A DNA stretch of 32,643 nucleotides from Phycisphaeraceae bacterium (GCA_020831765.1 JAFIFY010000049.1:1-32643), one strand, 5' to 3'; positions 1 through 10,904 are shown, counted from the first letter of the stretch. Made by a program: numbers and translations. Notes: a model not told the origin generated them from the letters alone.

Positions 1-58
1 TTGAGTTAAATCGATTGGAGGCACATGCTGTGATGAGACTGCAATGGAATGATCGACC

Positions 59-1198
59 ATGACTGAACCCCATCCAATCCCGACCCATCCCTCACCGTTT
101 CCACGTCTTGTGCTCTTGCTCCTGCTGCTGGCCGGCGGGGCGTGGTATTTCGGCCTGTTCTCCCACCGGACCTCGCCGTCAACTTCTTCGGCATCGCCCC
201 AGCCGCGAGCCGTCGAGCCGCGCGGCGATTTGAGCCGCGGCGAGCTGGACCAGATCGAACGGTTCGAATCGGCAAGCCCATCGGTGGCCTACATCACCAC
301 GAGCCAGCGGCGATTCAATCCGTTCTCGATGCGGCCGGTCGAGGTCCGGCAAGGCAGTGGGTCAGGCTTCGTGTGGGATCAGGACGGTCACATCGTCACC
401 AACTGGCACGTCATTCAGCACGCTTCGGCGGCGCAGGTGGTGCTCGGTGATCAGTCGGTGTTCAACGCCCGACTGGTCGGCGCTTCGCCGGCCCATGACC
501 TTGCGGTGCTTCGCATCGATGTGGAAAAGGGCAAGCTTGCGCCGCTGCCCCTGGGCGCAAGCCACGATCTGCGTGTGGGCCAATTCGCCATGGCGATCGG
601 CAATCCGTTCGGCCTTGATCGCACGCTGACGACCGGGGTGGTCTCGGCGCTGGGCAGGCAGATTTCCGGTCCCGGCGGTCGGGTGATCGAAGAAGTCATC
701 CAGACCGACGCGGCGATCAACCCGGGCAATTCCGGTGGGCCGCTGTTGGATAGCGCCGGGCGGTTGATCGGCGTCAATACGGCGATTTACAGTCCTTCGG
801 GCGCTTCGGCGGGCATCGGCTTCGCCATTCCCGTGGACACGGTCAATCGCGTGGTGCCGCAGTTGATCGCCCACGGGGAGTATCAGCCGCCTCGACTCGG
901 CATCACGTTCGATGAAGGCATCAACCGGGCCATGACCCAGCAGACCGGCGTACGCGGCGTGCTGGTGTTGCAGGTCGAGCCGGATTCGATCGCCGCCCGC
1001 ATCGGATTGCGGCCCACCGAACAGCGGCGCGACGGCACGCTGGTGCTGGGCGATGTGATCCAGTCGATCAACGACCGGGAGATTCGAACCGGCAACGACC
1101 TGATGCATCAGATGGAACGCGCCAAGCCCGGCGATGAACTGAAAATCACCATCTGGCGCGAAGGCCGAACGCGAACGGTCACAGCCGAGGTTCGCTGA
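59..1198 (+). CDS. HtrA/Deg-type trypsin-like serine protease with one PDZ domain
   Basis: Periplasmic quality-control protease that cleaves misfolded envelope proteins, held to the inner membrane by an N-terminal anchor. A hydrophobic helix lies at about residues 17-33 and a Ser/Pro-rich spacer follows. The protease domain carries the full triad: H117 (TNWHVI), D147 (AHDLAVL) and S225 (GNSGGPLL). A single PDZ domain fills about residues 280-375. The 379 residues and one PDZ domain resemble DegS or a short DegQ more than DegP, which has two. The ATG at 59 has only a weak GGAA upstream; a better GGAGG at 17-21 is too far away and leads only to a two-codon frame. The 3' end overlaps the converging hydrolase gene by 20 bases. 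Family is certain; substrate is unknown. Confidence 0.93.
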   Translation: MTEPHPIPTHPSPFPRLVLLLLLLAGGAWYFGLFSHRTSPSTSSASPQPRAVEPRGDLSRGELDQIERFESASPSVAYITTSQRRFNPFSMRPVEVRQGSGSGFVWDQDGHIVTNWHVIQHASAAQVVLGDQSVFNARLVGASPAHDLAVLRIDVEKGKLAPLPLGASHDLRVGQFAMAIGNPFGLDRTLTTGVVSALGRQISGPGGRVIEEVIQTDAAINPGNSGGPLLDSAGRLIGVNTAIYSPSGASAGIGFAIPVDTVNRVVPQLIAHGEYQPPRLGITFDEGINRAMTQQTGVRGVLVLQVEPDSIAARIGLRPTEQRRDGTLVLGDVIQSINDREIRTGNDLMHQMERAKPGDELKITIWREGRTRTVTAEVR

Positions 1199-2465
1199 AG
1201 TGCTGATCCTCCGCCCTGGCTGGTCCGGCCTCGGATGCCCAGGTCAGGCGAGGATGGAGCCCCGCCAAGCGCATCCGGCGGTATTGGTCGAATACATCCC
1301 ATGTATTTGATGCGAAATTCTGCTCAAGCCACGCCCCGGGTGACCATGGTCGCACGATGCGCGGCTTGAAGTTGTCGGGAAGGATCAGGCGGCACCTGTC
1401 GGGTTCAACGCCGGCCGATGATGCGCCGGCCGTGTCACGCCGATCATCGGCACGCCATTGCTCGATGCATTCTCTGAACATTCCCGCCAACGGCTTGGGC
1501 CGGTTGTCCGGCGTCAGAAGCCCGTACCGATACTCCTGGCGGTTGAAAGCCAGGTCAGCGATTTTGTCGTGGCTGCACCACCAGGTGAACATGCCGGCAC
1601 CACCGGTCCGTGCATCGCTAATGGCCTGTTGCATGAAGCGCCGCCTCGCTCCGATATCGCCCCACAGGTCACAACATCCGCTCTCCTGAACCCAGATGGG
1701 CATGCCGTTGGCGGTATGGAGCCTTGCCAGATCGATCATGAAACTGGTCAGGTCGAGTGATGGCCCGCCATCGAGCGGTCCACGCTCCAGGCACCCTGTG
1801 AACGCGGGCCAGATATGCAGGCAGCAGGCGTCGTAGTCGTGGCCCAGGTGGTCAAGGGAAAAGGTCGTGCCGCTGATCCACGGCGAGTGATCGACTCCAT
1901 TGACCACAGGCGTTTTGCCATGCCGCCGAACCCATCCGATGGCGGCGCGCCCCCAGGAGTCGCCCTGGTCGATCGGCAGTTCATGGTCCAGGCAGTTGAT
2001 CTCGTTGCCAAGGTCAAGACCCATCAGGTTCGGTCGGTCACCGATCCGGTCGAGCACAGCTCCGAAGAGTGAAGCTTCCTGCTCCAGAACCGAGGGGTTC
2101 GTGAAAACCTCTCGTCCGGTCACACCCCAAGGGAGGAAGACATAGCCGGAAAGGAAGCCGGTCAGAACACTGACCAGAACATCCAGGCCTTGGTCGGCGG
2201 CAAGAGCCATGATCCGGTCAAGCCGGTCCAGATGCCCCGGCGATACCCAGCCGGGATTGGGCATGAACCACGGCCAGATGAGTTGAAGGCGAATGTGATC
2301 GATCCCCAACGCCCTCATGGCATGCAGATCCCCGGCCACTTCAACCTCTCGAAAATCGTTCCAGAAGTAATACCAGCGCAGCCCGGGTGTGTAGTTCAGG
2401 CCAAGGCGCTGTGAGTGCCCAGTGAACCAGCGATCAGCCGCCTTTGGAGATTGGGGGTACGACAT
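1179..2465 (-). CDS. Glycoside hydrolase family 5-like (cellulase/mannanase fold)
   Basis: Probable retaining beta-glycosidase with a TIM-barrel fold. The two expected catalytic glutamates are visible: E155 in DLGNEIN (acid/base) and E261 in WVQESG (nucleophile), each at the end of a predicted strand as in clan GH-A. Aromatic residues typical of sugar sites surround them (HIWPAF, MFTWWCSHD). The 428 residues show no signal peptide, so the enzyme may be cytosolic and act on imported oligosaccharides. The C-terminal 80 residues or so are outside the usual barrel. No clear ribosome site precedes the ATG. It lies 60 bases downstream of the HAD phosphatase on the same strand, so the two may be cotranscribed. 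Substrate cannot be told from sequence; GH-A families other than GH5 remain possible. Confidence 0.8.
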   Translation of the reverse strand: MSYPQSPKAADRWFTGHSQRLGLNYTPGLRWYYFWNDFREVEVAGDLHAMRALGIDHIRLQLIWPWFMPNPGWVSPGHLDRLDRIMALAADQGLDVLVSVLTGFLSGYVFLPWGVTGREVFTNPSVLEQEASLFGAVLDRIGDRPNLMGLDLGNEINCLDHELPIDQGDSWGRAAIGWVRRHGKTPVVNGVDHSPWISGTTFSLDHLGHDYDACCLHIWPAFTGCLERGPLDGGPSLDLTSFMIDLARLHTANGMPIWVQESGCCDLWGDIGARRRFMQQAISDARTGGAGMFTWWCSHDKIADLAFNRQEYRYGLLTPDNRPKPLAGMFRECIEQWRADDRRDTAGASSAGVEPDRCRLILPDNFKPRIVRPWSPGAWLEQNFASNTWDVFDQYRRMRLAGLHPRLTWASEAGPARAEDQHFSEPRL

Positions 2466-2525
2466 GGAACGGGTCGATCGTTCAGGTCCGGTTGCCGGCG
2501 CGCAACCGGTTCCGTCGGGGAACGT

Positions 2526-3380
2526 TCACCACTCGCCTTCGAGGAGCCGGTCGATGGCATGGGCGACGCCGTCCTGATCACAGGCGAGCGTGGTGTGTCG
2601 CGCCGCGGCCAGCGTCACCGGTGTGGCATTGGCCATGGCGATGCCGCAGCCGGCCTGTGCGACCATGCAGGCATCGTTGACCTCGTCGCCGATCGCGGCG
2701 ATCTCGTGGGGCTGGATATCCCACTGCGCCGCCAGATGCTTTAAGCCCGCCCACTTGTCCATGCCCCGCGGAAAAACTTCCATCACGTGCATCGGACCAT
2801 CGGGTGCCGGCAGCGCGGCAAAGTGATGCCAGTGGACAAGGTCCGAAAGGCCATTGCCCAGCCGATCGCCCGCTGTTTCGATGTTCGATGGTGAAGCGAC
2901 GATCCCGATCCGAAGCACATGGTCCAGGTGCGGTCCCGTCGGCTCGGGCTGATGGCACACCTCGACATTGGTGGCATCGAACCACCACCGCGTGTTTTCC
3001 GAGACGCGGCCGGTGCCGGTGACCAGGTAATCGTGGCCCGCCAGCGATCGCTCGCGAAAGACCAGCACCGCATCCGGCAGGTCGTAGAGTGAGCGGATCA
3101 CCCGGTGGGCGAGTTCCGGCTCATAGCCGCGCACTTCGATCGCCCGGCCGGTCTTCAGATCGTTGACGACCGTGCCCGTGACAAAAACCCCGACCGGCAT
3201 GGCATCGGTCAGTGGTTCGAGGAACGCGTGCGATTCCCGCCATGCCCGTCCGGTACACGGCACCACCCTGACGCCCTGTTGGGCGGCTTGGCGGACAGCG
3301 CGTTGGTTGGCGGGGCTGACGGTCCCATTCGGGCCCAGCAGCGTTCCATCAAGATCAATGGCCAGCATTCGGTACTTCAT
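2526..3380 (-). CDS. HAD-superfamily hydrolase, Cof/YidA-type phosphatase
   Basis: Mg-dependent phosphatase of the Cof-like (subfamily IIB) group, usually active on sugar phosphates or nucleotides in the cytosol. Motif I is at residues 8-14 (IDLDGTL, nucleophile D9, acid/base D11). Motif IV is near the C-terminus (IGDEVNDACM) and is followed by the typical GIAMANA segment. The region between them fits a C2-type cap. Length 284 is normal. The start ATG follows a TATACT box by only 11 bases, so the message may be nearly leaderless; a second ATG four codons on is an alternative. It is divergent from the Fe-S carrier gene and lies just upstream of the family-5-like hydrolase, suggesting a shared role in sugar metabolism, which is inference. 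Confidence 0.88.
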   Translation of the reverse strand: MKYRMLAIDLDGTLLGPNGTVSPANQRAVRQAAQQGVRVVPCTGRAWRESHAFLEPLTDAMPVGVFVTGTVVNDLKTGRAIEVRGYEPELAHRVIRSLYDLPDAVLVFRERSLAGHDYLVTGTGRVSENTRWWFDATNVEVCHQPEPTGPHLDHVLRIGIVASPSNIETAGDRLGNGLSDLVHWHHFAALPAPDGPMHVMEVFPRGMDKWAGLKHLAAQWDIQPHEIAAIGDEVNDACMVAQAGCGIAMANATPVTLAAARHTTLACDQDGVAHAIDRLLEGEW

Positions 3381-3391
3381 AAAGCATCGGA

Positions 3392-3397
3392 GTATAC
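3392..3397 (-). promoter_or_regulatory. Candidate -10 box for the HAD gene
   Basis: On the minus strand this reads TATACT, five of six matches to the sigma-70 -10 consensus. It ends 11 bases before the start codon at 3380, so a transcript starting about 7 bases downstream would have a leader of only a few bases. No convincing -35 is seen. Confidence 0.3.
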
Positions 3398-3574
3398 GCC
3401 CGGTCGGTCGCGTGATGATGAGCAGGGCGTTTTGGGGGTCGGGGTGCGGGAAAACAGGAGTATTGTATCCGATCTTTCCGGGCGTATCCTCTGCTACGGC
3501 AACGGCTCGTCACCGGTTTGTCTGGCCGGGCGAAATCAAGCGCGGCGAAAAGCGGTGGCCGTATACGAAATTCG

Positions 3575-3613
3575 GGACTATACTGTCCAAGATGTCCGGT
3601 CGGAAATCCGGAC
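3575..3613 (+). promoter_or_regulatory. Promoter/operator region of the Fe-S carrier gene
   Basis: A TATACT -10 box at 3579-3584 has no recognisable -35 partner. The box sits exactly inside an inverted repeat, GGAC at 3575-3578 and GTCC at 3585-3588. Six bases later a second perfect inverted repeat occurs, GTCCGG at 3594-3599 and CCGGAC at 3608-3613. Two palindromes over and just after a promoter suggest binding by a repressor or activator. An Rrf2-family Fe-S regulator would be a logical candidate because of the downstream gene, but the protein is not encoded here and this is inference. Confidence 0.4.
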
Positions 3614-3660
3614 CGTAATTGCGCAAGACCCCTAAAAGCGCTTTCTGGAGTGTTATATCG

Positions 3661-3993
3661 ATGGCGATTATTCTGACTGAGACCGCTGCCAAGGAAATCG
3701 GCTCGATTATCGAGAATCACAGCCTTGATGCCGACAAGACACGTCTCCGTGTCGGGGTCAAGGGTGGCGGATGCTCGGGCTTCAGCTATGTGCTGGACCT
3801 GACCGAGCAGGAGCGGGATACCGATGAGTTGTTCGAGCAGCACGGGGTTAAGGTCATCTGCGACCCCAAGAGCTACCTCTATCTCAACGGTACGACGATC
3901 GATTTTCGTGATGAGGTGATGGGCCGGGGCTTTGTCTTCAACAACCCCAACGCCACAAGCAGTTGCGGCTGCGGCTCCTCGTTCACGGCCTGA
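3661..3993 (+). CDS. A-type iron-sulfur carrier protein (IscA/ErpA/SufA family)
   Basis: Small cytosolic protein that accepts Fe-S clusters from the assembly scaffold and passes them to target enzymes. All three conserved ligands are present: C38 in GGGCSGF, and C102 and C104 in the C-terminal SCGCGSSF. Its 110 residues match the family. The ATG at 3661 has GGAG about 10 bases upstream, and the protein begins with the normal family start (AIILTETAA), so in-frame sequence from 3619 is leader. It stands alone, without iscS, iscU or suf genes nearby, so which of the IscA, ErpA or SufA roles it plays cannot be decided. The upstream palindromes suggest regulated expression. Confidence 0.95.
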   Translation: MAIILTETAAKEIGSIIENHSLDADKTRLRVGVKGGGCSGFSYVLDLTEQERDTDELFEQHGVKVICDPKSYLYLNGTTIDFRDEVMGRGFVFNNPNATSSCGCGSSFTA

Positions 3994-4142
3994 CTGACCG
4001 ACCGGGCTGGCTTTTGGGTCAGGCGGTTCCGTGTGGCCGTGGCTCGGCCGCGCGTCGGAGCGTCGATCGCTGTTCAGTGTTGGCGGAAAGCGGCCGCGCT
4101 CGATGTGGATGAGCTGATGCTGCCCAGCGCCATGACCGTTGA

Positions 4143-4171
4143 TTGAAGCGGCCGTGCCGGACGGGTAGAGT
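4143..4171 (+). promoter_or_regulatory. Candidate sigma-70 promoter of the dapA operon
   Basis: TTGAAG at 4143-4148 and TAGAGT at 4166-4171 are separated by exactly 17 bases, each matching the consensus at four of six positions. Transcription would begin near 4178, giving a leader of about 60 bases before the dapA start at 4237. Confidence 0.4.
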
Positions 4172-4236
4172 GTCAGCAGGCTAAGGTCCGCATCGCCACG
4201 ATGGTGTGCGGCCGCAGTTCCGTGAGGAAGCGCGCC

Positions 4237-5148
4237 ATGCCAACCCCCCGCATTCACGGTGCCATCACCGCTCTTGTCACCCCTCTGGCCGAAGGTCAGG
4301 TCGATTGGGATCGCCTCAAGGCCAATGTCGCCGAACAGATCGAACAGGGGATCGATGCCCTTGTGCCCTGCGGCACGACCGGCGAAAGTCCGACGCTCAG
4401 TCACCATGAACATGAGCGTGTGGTCGCCGAGGTCATTGAGGCCGCCGCCGGGCGCGTGCCCATCATCGCCGGCACCGGCTCCAACTCGACCGAGGAAGCC
4501 ATCGCCCTGACCCGCCACGCCCGCTCGGCCGGCGCGGCCGCTTCGCTTCAGGTCGTGCCCTATTACAACAAGCCGTCGCAGGAAGGGCTCTACCGCCATT
4601 TCATGACCATCGCCGAGCGATGCGATCTGCCGATCATCCTCTACAACATCCCCGGCCGAACCGGCGTCGAGCTGTCGGCCGAGACGATCCAACGCCTGGC
4701 CGAACACCCCATGATCATCGGGGTCAAGGAAGCGACCGGCTCGCTCGACATGGCCAGCGACATTGCCCAGCGATGCGACCCCGAAGCCTTTATCATCCTG
4801 TCCGGCGACGATTCGCTGACCATCCCCATCATGGCCATCGGCGGGTGTGGGGTGATCAGTGTCGCGGCCAATCTGATTCCCCGGCGGGTTTCGGCCATGG
4901 TCCACACGGCGCTGGAGGGCGATTTTGACCTGGCCCGGCGGCAGCACCTGGACCTGTATACCCTTTTCAGGGGACTTTTTGCCGAAGGCAATCCCACCAC
5001 CGTCAAGGCCGCGATGAAGCTTTGTGGCATGGATACCGGTGAAGTTCGCCTGCCGCTTGCGCCGATGTCCGAAGCGGGCACGCAACAGCTCAAGGCGCTT
5101 CTGGATCGGCACGAGATCGGCTCCAGTTCGGTGGCTGGCGCGGTCTGA
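4237..5148 (+). CDS. dapA: 4-hydroxy-tetrahydrodipicolinate synthase
   Basis: Condenses pyruvate with aspartate semialdehyde, the first committed step of diaminopimelate and lysine synthesis. The (beta/alpha)8 barrel carries the pyruvate-binding GTTGE at 46-50, Y136, the substrate-binding R141 in NIPGRTG, and the Schiff-base K164 in GVKEATG. Length 303 is close to the usual 290-300. The ATG at 4237 is chosen because GAGGAAG lies 6-8 bases upstream and the family start (IHGAITALVTP) follows; the open frame from 4201 lacks a ribosome site. It is the first gene of a tight run with the transglutaminase-like gene (19-base gap) and rsmJ (17-base gap). Confidence 0.95.
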   Translation: MPTPRIHGAITALVTPLAEGQVDWDRLKANVAEQIEQGIDALVPCGTTGESPTLSHHEHERVVAEVIEAAAGRVPIIAGTGSNSTEEAIALTRHARSAGAAASLQVVPYYNKPSQEGLYRHFMTIAERCDLPIILYNIPGRTGVELSAETIQRLAEHPMIIGVKEATGSLDMASDIAQRCDPEAFIILSGDDSLTIPIMAIGGCGVISVAANLIPRRVSAMVHTALEGDFDLARRQHLDLYTLFRGLFAEGNPTTVKAAMKLCGMDTGEVRLPLAPMSEAGTQQLKALLDRHEIGSSSVAGAV

Positions 5149-5167
5149 AGATGAGGATGAACCCGGC

Positions 5168-7171
5168 ATGAGCGATTCCCGTTCCGATCGAAACTGGTGG
5201 TTTAAGGTGGTTGCCCCCGGCGGTTGGTGCGCGGCATTGCTCCTTGCCTTGTGCGCGATCGGGTTGACCGGCCCGGGGGCGCAGGCTGAATCGGTGGGGC
5301 GCGATGTTGCCGTCACCGAACGAAGCGGGGACGAGGCCGAGACGGAGGTCGGTCAGGCCTCGACCACTCCCGCAGCGCCCGTCCGCCAGATATCGCTTCA
5401 TGACCACGTCCAGCAGGTGACGCGCCAGGCATTGGAAGAGATCAGCCAGGGCGCTGCCGTCGAACCGATCCAGGTACGGCTCACCGAGCTTTTCGACAGC
5501 CTGATCGCGCACGCCGATCTGCGGCAGACCCAGGCGTTCCGTGATGCGGCCGTCGGGCTTCGCCTGGCGATGCAGTTGCGCACCCTGCCCGAATCGCAGC
5601 GGAAAACCCTGGCTCAGTGGCTGCTTCGGCATCCGGATTTCGCCCGCACCCTGGCGCTGACCATACGCATGGGCGAGGAGAACCCGCGGCCGATTCTCGA
5701 GCTGGTGCTCCGCATGATCGATCGGTTTGGCGACCGGGTGGCCGGATACGCCAACCTTGCCGTGGCCATTGCCGTGGTTCACGATCAGCCGCTGGTCAAG
5801 CGGCTCAATGAGAACACGGCCCGTGCCAGCGATCCCCTGGACCTCATGGCCTTTTACATCGCCAATGAGCGGGCGATGATGTTCGGCGTTCGCGATGTCC
5901 CCCCGGAGCTGCTGATCCACGTCGTGAACACCACCGCTTCGGTCGATGAACTGACATGGGCGTTGAGGCGGTATCGCGGCGATCAGAAGGTCGGGGCGCG
6001 GTTCTTCGATATCCGCTATGACTACACCCACTTTCGCCAGGGCGCGCCCAAGCGCGTCACCGTGGCGGGCTTCAATCTGCCCAATATCCTTCAGCACGGC
6101 GGCGTCTGCATCGACCAGGCGTACTTTGCCGCGTCGGTCGGCAAGGCCATTGGCGTGCCCACCTCGATCGTCTACGGAAGGGGCGGCAATGTCTCGCATG
6201 CGTGGATCGGGTTCTTTGAAACCCAGGGCCGCCGGGGCGCATGGAACTTCGACATCGGGCGATATCCCGAGTACCAGGGCATACGGGGTCTGATCACCGA
6301 TCCACAGACGCGCCAGCGTGTCCCCGATGGCTTCGTGTCGCTTCAGGCCGAGGCCCTTCAGATCAGCGAACCGTCCCGGCACTATTCCCAGGCGCTGGTC
6401 GATGCCGCCGGGCGCCTGGTTCAACTGGCCGCGGCCGATGTGACCAGCTTCGGCGTAGCGCGCCCGGAGAATGTCCGGGCCGCCCACTTCATCCGCGTGC
6501 CGCGAACGCCGGGGGTCGAGACGAGCCTGAGCATGATCGATGCGGCGCTGGGGCACAACGCGGCCAATCTCCGCGCCTGGGCCACGCTTCGGCACCTGGT
6601 GGAAAACGATCAGCTCGATCTGAACCTCATCCGGGCATGGGCCGGTAAGCTTGAAGAGTTCTGCGGCCGACGATATCCGGACTTCGCGGCGTTCATGCTC
6701 ACGTCGATGATCAACAAGGTTCCGGACATCCGGCATCGCGACCAGCTCTGGGACCGGGCGTTCATGTTCTTCCGCTCGCGCGCTGACCTGGCGGCGGAGA
6801 TTCGACTGGCTCAGGGCAGGATGTGGGAGGAGGCCGGCGATCCAAGACGCGCCGGACGCGCTTATTTCGACATCATCGAACGCTATGCCAACGACGGTCC
6901 GTTCGTGATCGATGCGCTTCAGAGATCGGCACGCATGCTCGAATCGATCAACGAGCCGGGCAGGCTTCCGGAGCTTTACGCGCGGGCGTTCTCCCAGCTT
7001 CGACCGCCACGCCCATCGGCCTACAACAGCCAGAGCAATTACTATCGGGTCGGCGTTCAGTACGCGCAGGTGCTTGATCGTTTCGGGCGCTCGGCCGAAG
7101 CCCGGGAAATCCGCCGGCTGATCGGCCAGATGGATACGCGTGAAGCCTCGCCGCACCGCCCGCGCGGCTGA
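5168..7171 (+). CDS. Secreted transglutaminase-like cysteine protein
   Basis: A 667-residue exported protein. A signal peptide is evident: hydrophobic stretch about 18-36 and an AQA-type cleavage site near residue 40. A transglutaminase-like core is recognised from the ordered triad C314 (HGGVCIDQAYF), H344 (NVSHAWIGF) and D362 (WNFDIGRY), with the spacing typical of that superfamily. These enzymes include bacterial proteases, peptide ligases and amidases, so the reaction is open. The regions on either side are helical and resemble repeat scaffolds; the last 200 residues look TPR-like (ARMLESINEPGRLPELYARAF). Start 5168 is preferred over the in-frame sequence from 5024, which would run inside dapA and lose the signal peptide. 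The position between dapA and rsmJ hints at a cell-wall or envelope role through diaminopimelate, but this is inference. Confidence 0.75.
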   Translation: MSDSRSDRNWWFKVVAPGGWCAALLLALCAIGLTGPGAQAESVGRDVAVTERSGDEAETEVGQASTTPAAPVRQISLHDHVQQVTRQALEEISQGAAVEPIQVRLTELFDSLIAHADLRQTQAFRDAAVGLRLAMQLRTLPESQRKTLAQWLLRHPDFARTLALTIRMGEENPRPILELVLRMIDRFGDRVAGYANLAVAIAVVHDQPLVKRLNENTARASDPLDLMAFYIANERAMMFGVRDVPPELLIHVVNTTASVDELTWALRRYRGDQKVGARFFDIRYDYTHFRQGAPKRVTVAGFNLPNILQHGGVCIDQAYFAASVGKAIGVPTSIVYGRGGNVSHAWIGFFETQGRRGAWNFDIGRYPEYQGIRGLITDPQTRQRVPDGFVSLQAEALQISEPSRHYSQALVDAAGRLVQLAAADVTSFGVARPENVRAAHFIRVPRTPGVETSLSMIDAALGHNAANLRAWATLRHLVENDQLDLNLIRAWAGKLEEFCGRRYPDFAAFMLTSMINKVPDIRHRDQLWDRAFMFFRSRADLAAEIRLAQGRMWEEAGDPRRAGRAYFDIIERYANDGPFVIDALQRSARMLESINEPGRLPELYARAFSQLRPPRPSAYNSQSNYYRVGVQYAQVLDRFGRSAEAREIRRLIGQMDTREASPHRPRG

Positions 7172-7188
7172 AGGAACCAGCCCCGATC

Positions 7189-8010
7189 ATGTCCTCGCCC
7201 CGCCTTCCGCTGACCCGAATCGATTCCACCGCCGATCCGGCGCTTGGGCAACGGGTGAGGCAACTCGAATCGCAGGGGGCCTTGATGCACCACGCCCCAT
7301 CGGCGGCCGATGGCGATGATGAGCCTCAACTGGCGCTGTGCGCCACCGCGCAGGGTCTGGAGCTTCGGTTGCTTGATGGCCCCGCCGATCTGAGCCGCGC
7401 CCATCCGCTGCGGATCGACTTCGGCCGGCTGGATATCTCCAGCCCCGCCGCGCGCTCATCGCGCCACCCGCTCTTCCGAGCGCTGGGTATCCCGGCCGAT
7501 CGGGCCATCGGTTGCGTGGTCGATGCCACCGCGGGACTTGGCGAAGACAGTTGGCTGATGGCATCGCGGGGTTTTCAGGTCATCGCCCTGGAGCGCCATC
7601 CGGTGGTGGCGGCGATGCTCGAAGACAGCCTCGCCCGCGCTTCGATCAATCACCCTGACATCGCCGCGCGGATCAGCGTGATCTGTTTGGACAGCGCATC
7701 CTGGTTGGCCGCCCGGGCGGAACAGCGGCCGATCCACGCCTTGCTGCTCGATCCGATGTATCCCGATCATGGCCGGCGAAAGGCGCTCCCGGGCAAGGAG
7801 ATGCGCATCTTGCGCATGCTGGTGGGCGATGATGACGATGCGGCCGATCTGCTGCGTGCCGCGCTGAGCTGTCCCGTGGGCAGAACGATCGTCAAGCGCC
7901 CGGTTCATGCTCCGAAGTTGATCCCATCGCCACCGGCGGACTGGACCATCCGGAGCCAACGCGTGCGTTACGATGTCTATCGGCAGCGCACCGGTGCGGC
8001 GGCGGGATGA
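7189..8010 (+). CDS. rsmJ: 16S rRNA (guanine-1516-N2)-methyltransferase RsmJ family
   Basis: SAM-dependent methyltransferase that modifies G1516 of 16S rRNA in E. coli. The SAM-binding motif is at about 111-120 (VDATAGLGED) and an acidic end of strand two is at VIALERHP. The family hallmark follows at 188-206: DPMYP, then a basic stretch and GKEMR, matching the E. coli protein closely. The C-terminal VKRP and RYDVY motifs also agree. Length 273 is slightly above the typical 250. It ends the dapA operon and converges on acsA with a 7-base gap. Assignment to the family is strong, while the exact target nucleotide is by homology. Confidence 0.88.
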   Translation: MSSPRLPLTRIDSTADPALGQRVRQLESQGALMHHAPSAADGDDEPQLALCATAQGLELRLLDGPADLSRAHPLRIDFGRLDISSPAARSSRHPLFRALGIPADRAIGCVVDATAGLGEDSWLMASRGFQVIALERHPVVAAMLEDSLARASINHPDIAARISVICLDSASWLAARAEQRPIHALLLDPMYPDHGRRKALPGKEMRILRMLVGDDDDAADLLRAALSCPVGRTIVKRPVHAPKLIPSPPADWTIRSQRVRYDVYRQRTGAAAG

Positions 8011-8017
8011 AAAGCGC

Positions 8018-10072
<2,055 letters not shown>

Positions 10073-10271
10073 GATCTGCTCCCATCTTGGATTCAGGTTG
10101 GGCCGGAGAACGGCCGGGGACGATGCCCATCTCAACGGATCATCGGCTGAACGTCAACCGCGCGGCGGCGGAGCGAGCCGAACAAAAAAGTCGGTCCGCT
10201 CCGGTAATGCAGTTCCTATTATGCTTTAATTGCATTGGATCGAAGCCGACCTGCGAGCGGGGATTCAGACC

Positions 10272-10904
10272 GTGGCCGAGATGATCGTCGATGGTGCCAA
10301 CCTGCTTTATCACGAGATGCCGCCGGAGCTTGCCGGGCTGGATCGTGATGGGCTGTGCCGTTTGATGGCCGGGCTGGCTCGATGGCAGGGCAAGCCGCTG
10401 AGCCGGATCCTGCTGGTATTCGATGGCAAGCCGTCTCCGCCGGCGTTTCTGCGGCCGGATGACTCGACGCTGAGTGATACGCGGATTCTTCCCGGCTCGG
10501 GATCGATGGGCGGGCGTGTGGGCGATGTTCTGGAATTTCGCTACAGCGGACCTGATCGTGAAGCGGATGCGTTGATCTTTGAAGCGATCGGCCGGAGCGA
10601 TGCGCCCCGTGGGCTCTTTGTGGTGACGCGTGATCGTGCGATTCAGAAGGTGGCGCGGGCCCGCCGCGCCAAGGTGGTTGAGCCTTCGGTGCTGATCGCA
10701 CATCTTGAGCGCCGGTGTACGACCGGCGGCGATGCATCCGGCGGCGGCCGGCAGGCGGCCAAGCCCCAAGCGCGAGGGGATGGATCGGCCCTGGCCGACT
10801 ATGTCCGCTGGTTCGGGCCCGATGCCATCAAGCCGCCCGAGGCGCCCCAGCTCGATGACAGGCTCAAGCGAATGGTTCGTAAGACCGGAGCCCGGCGAGG
10901 CTAG
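10272..10904 (+). CDS. YacP-like NYN-domain (PIN-fold) protein, probable ribonuclease
   Basis: Small cytosolic protein of the YacP/Rae1 NYN family, metal-dependent PIN-fold RNases; Bacillus Rae1 cleaves mRNA in the ribosome A site. Acidic residues expected at the metal site are at IVDGANLL (D7), LLVFDGK, DREADALIFEAI and VTRDRAIQ. The last 60 residues are basic and low in complexity. Three starts are possible: TTG at 10230, GTG at 10272 and ATG at 10281. GTG is chosen because GCGGGGA ends 8 bases before it. The family normally begins just before the IVDGAN strand, which fits. Its activity is by homology only. Confidence 0.7.
   Translation: MAEMIVDGANLLYHEMPPELAGLDRDGLCRLMAGLARWQGKPLSRILLVFDGKPSPPAFLRPDDSTLSDTRILPGSGSMGGRVGDVLEFRYSGPDREADALIFEAIGRSDAPRGLFVVTRDRAIQKVARARRAKVVEPSVLIAHLERRCTTGGDASGGGRQAAKPQARGDGSALADYVRWFGPDAIKPPEAPQLDDRLKRMVRKTGARRG

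Noticed and set aside
3988-4024. GCCTGAC/GTCAGGC inverted repeat after the Fe-S carrier gene as a terminator
   Set aside because: The arms are only 7 bases, the loop is long and no T-run follows the stem.
3355-5316. Long minus-strand open frame
   Set aside because: It lies antisense to the Fe-S carrier and dapA, both certain genes, and reads as low-complexity His/Gly/Arg-rich protein.
5090-7156. Long minus-strand open frame over the transglutaminase-like gene
   Set aside because: The plus strand has a signal peptide, a catalytic triad and operon spacing; the minus frame shows no family features.
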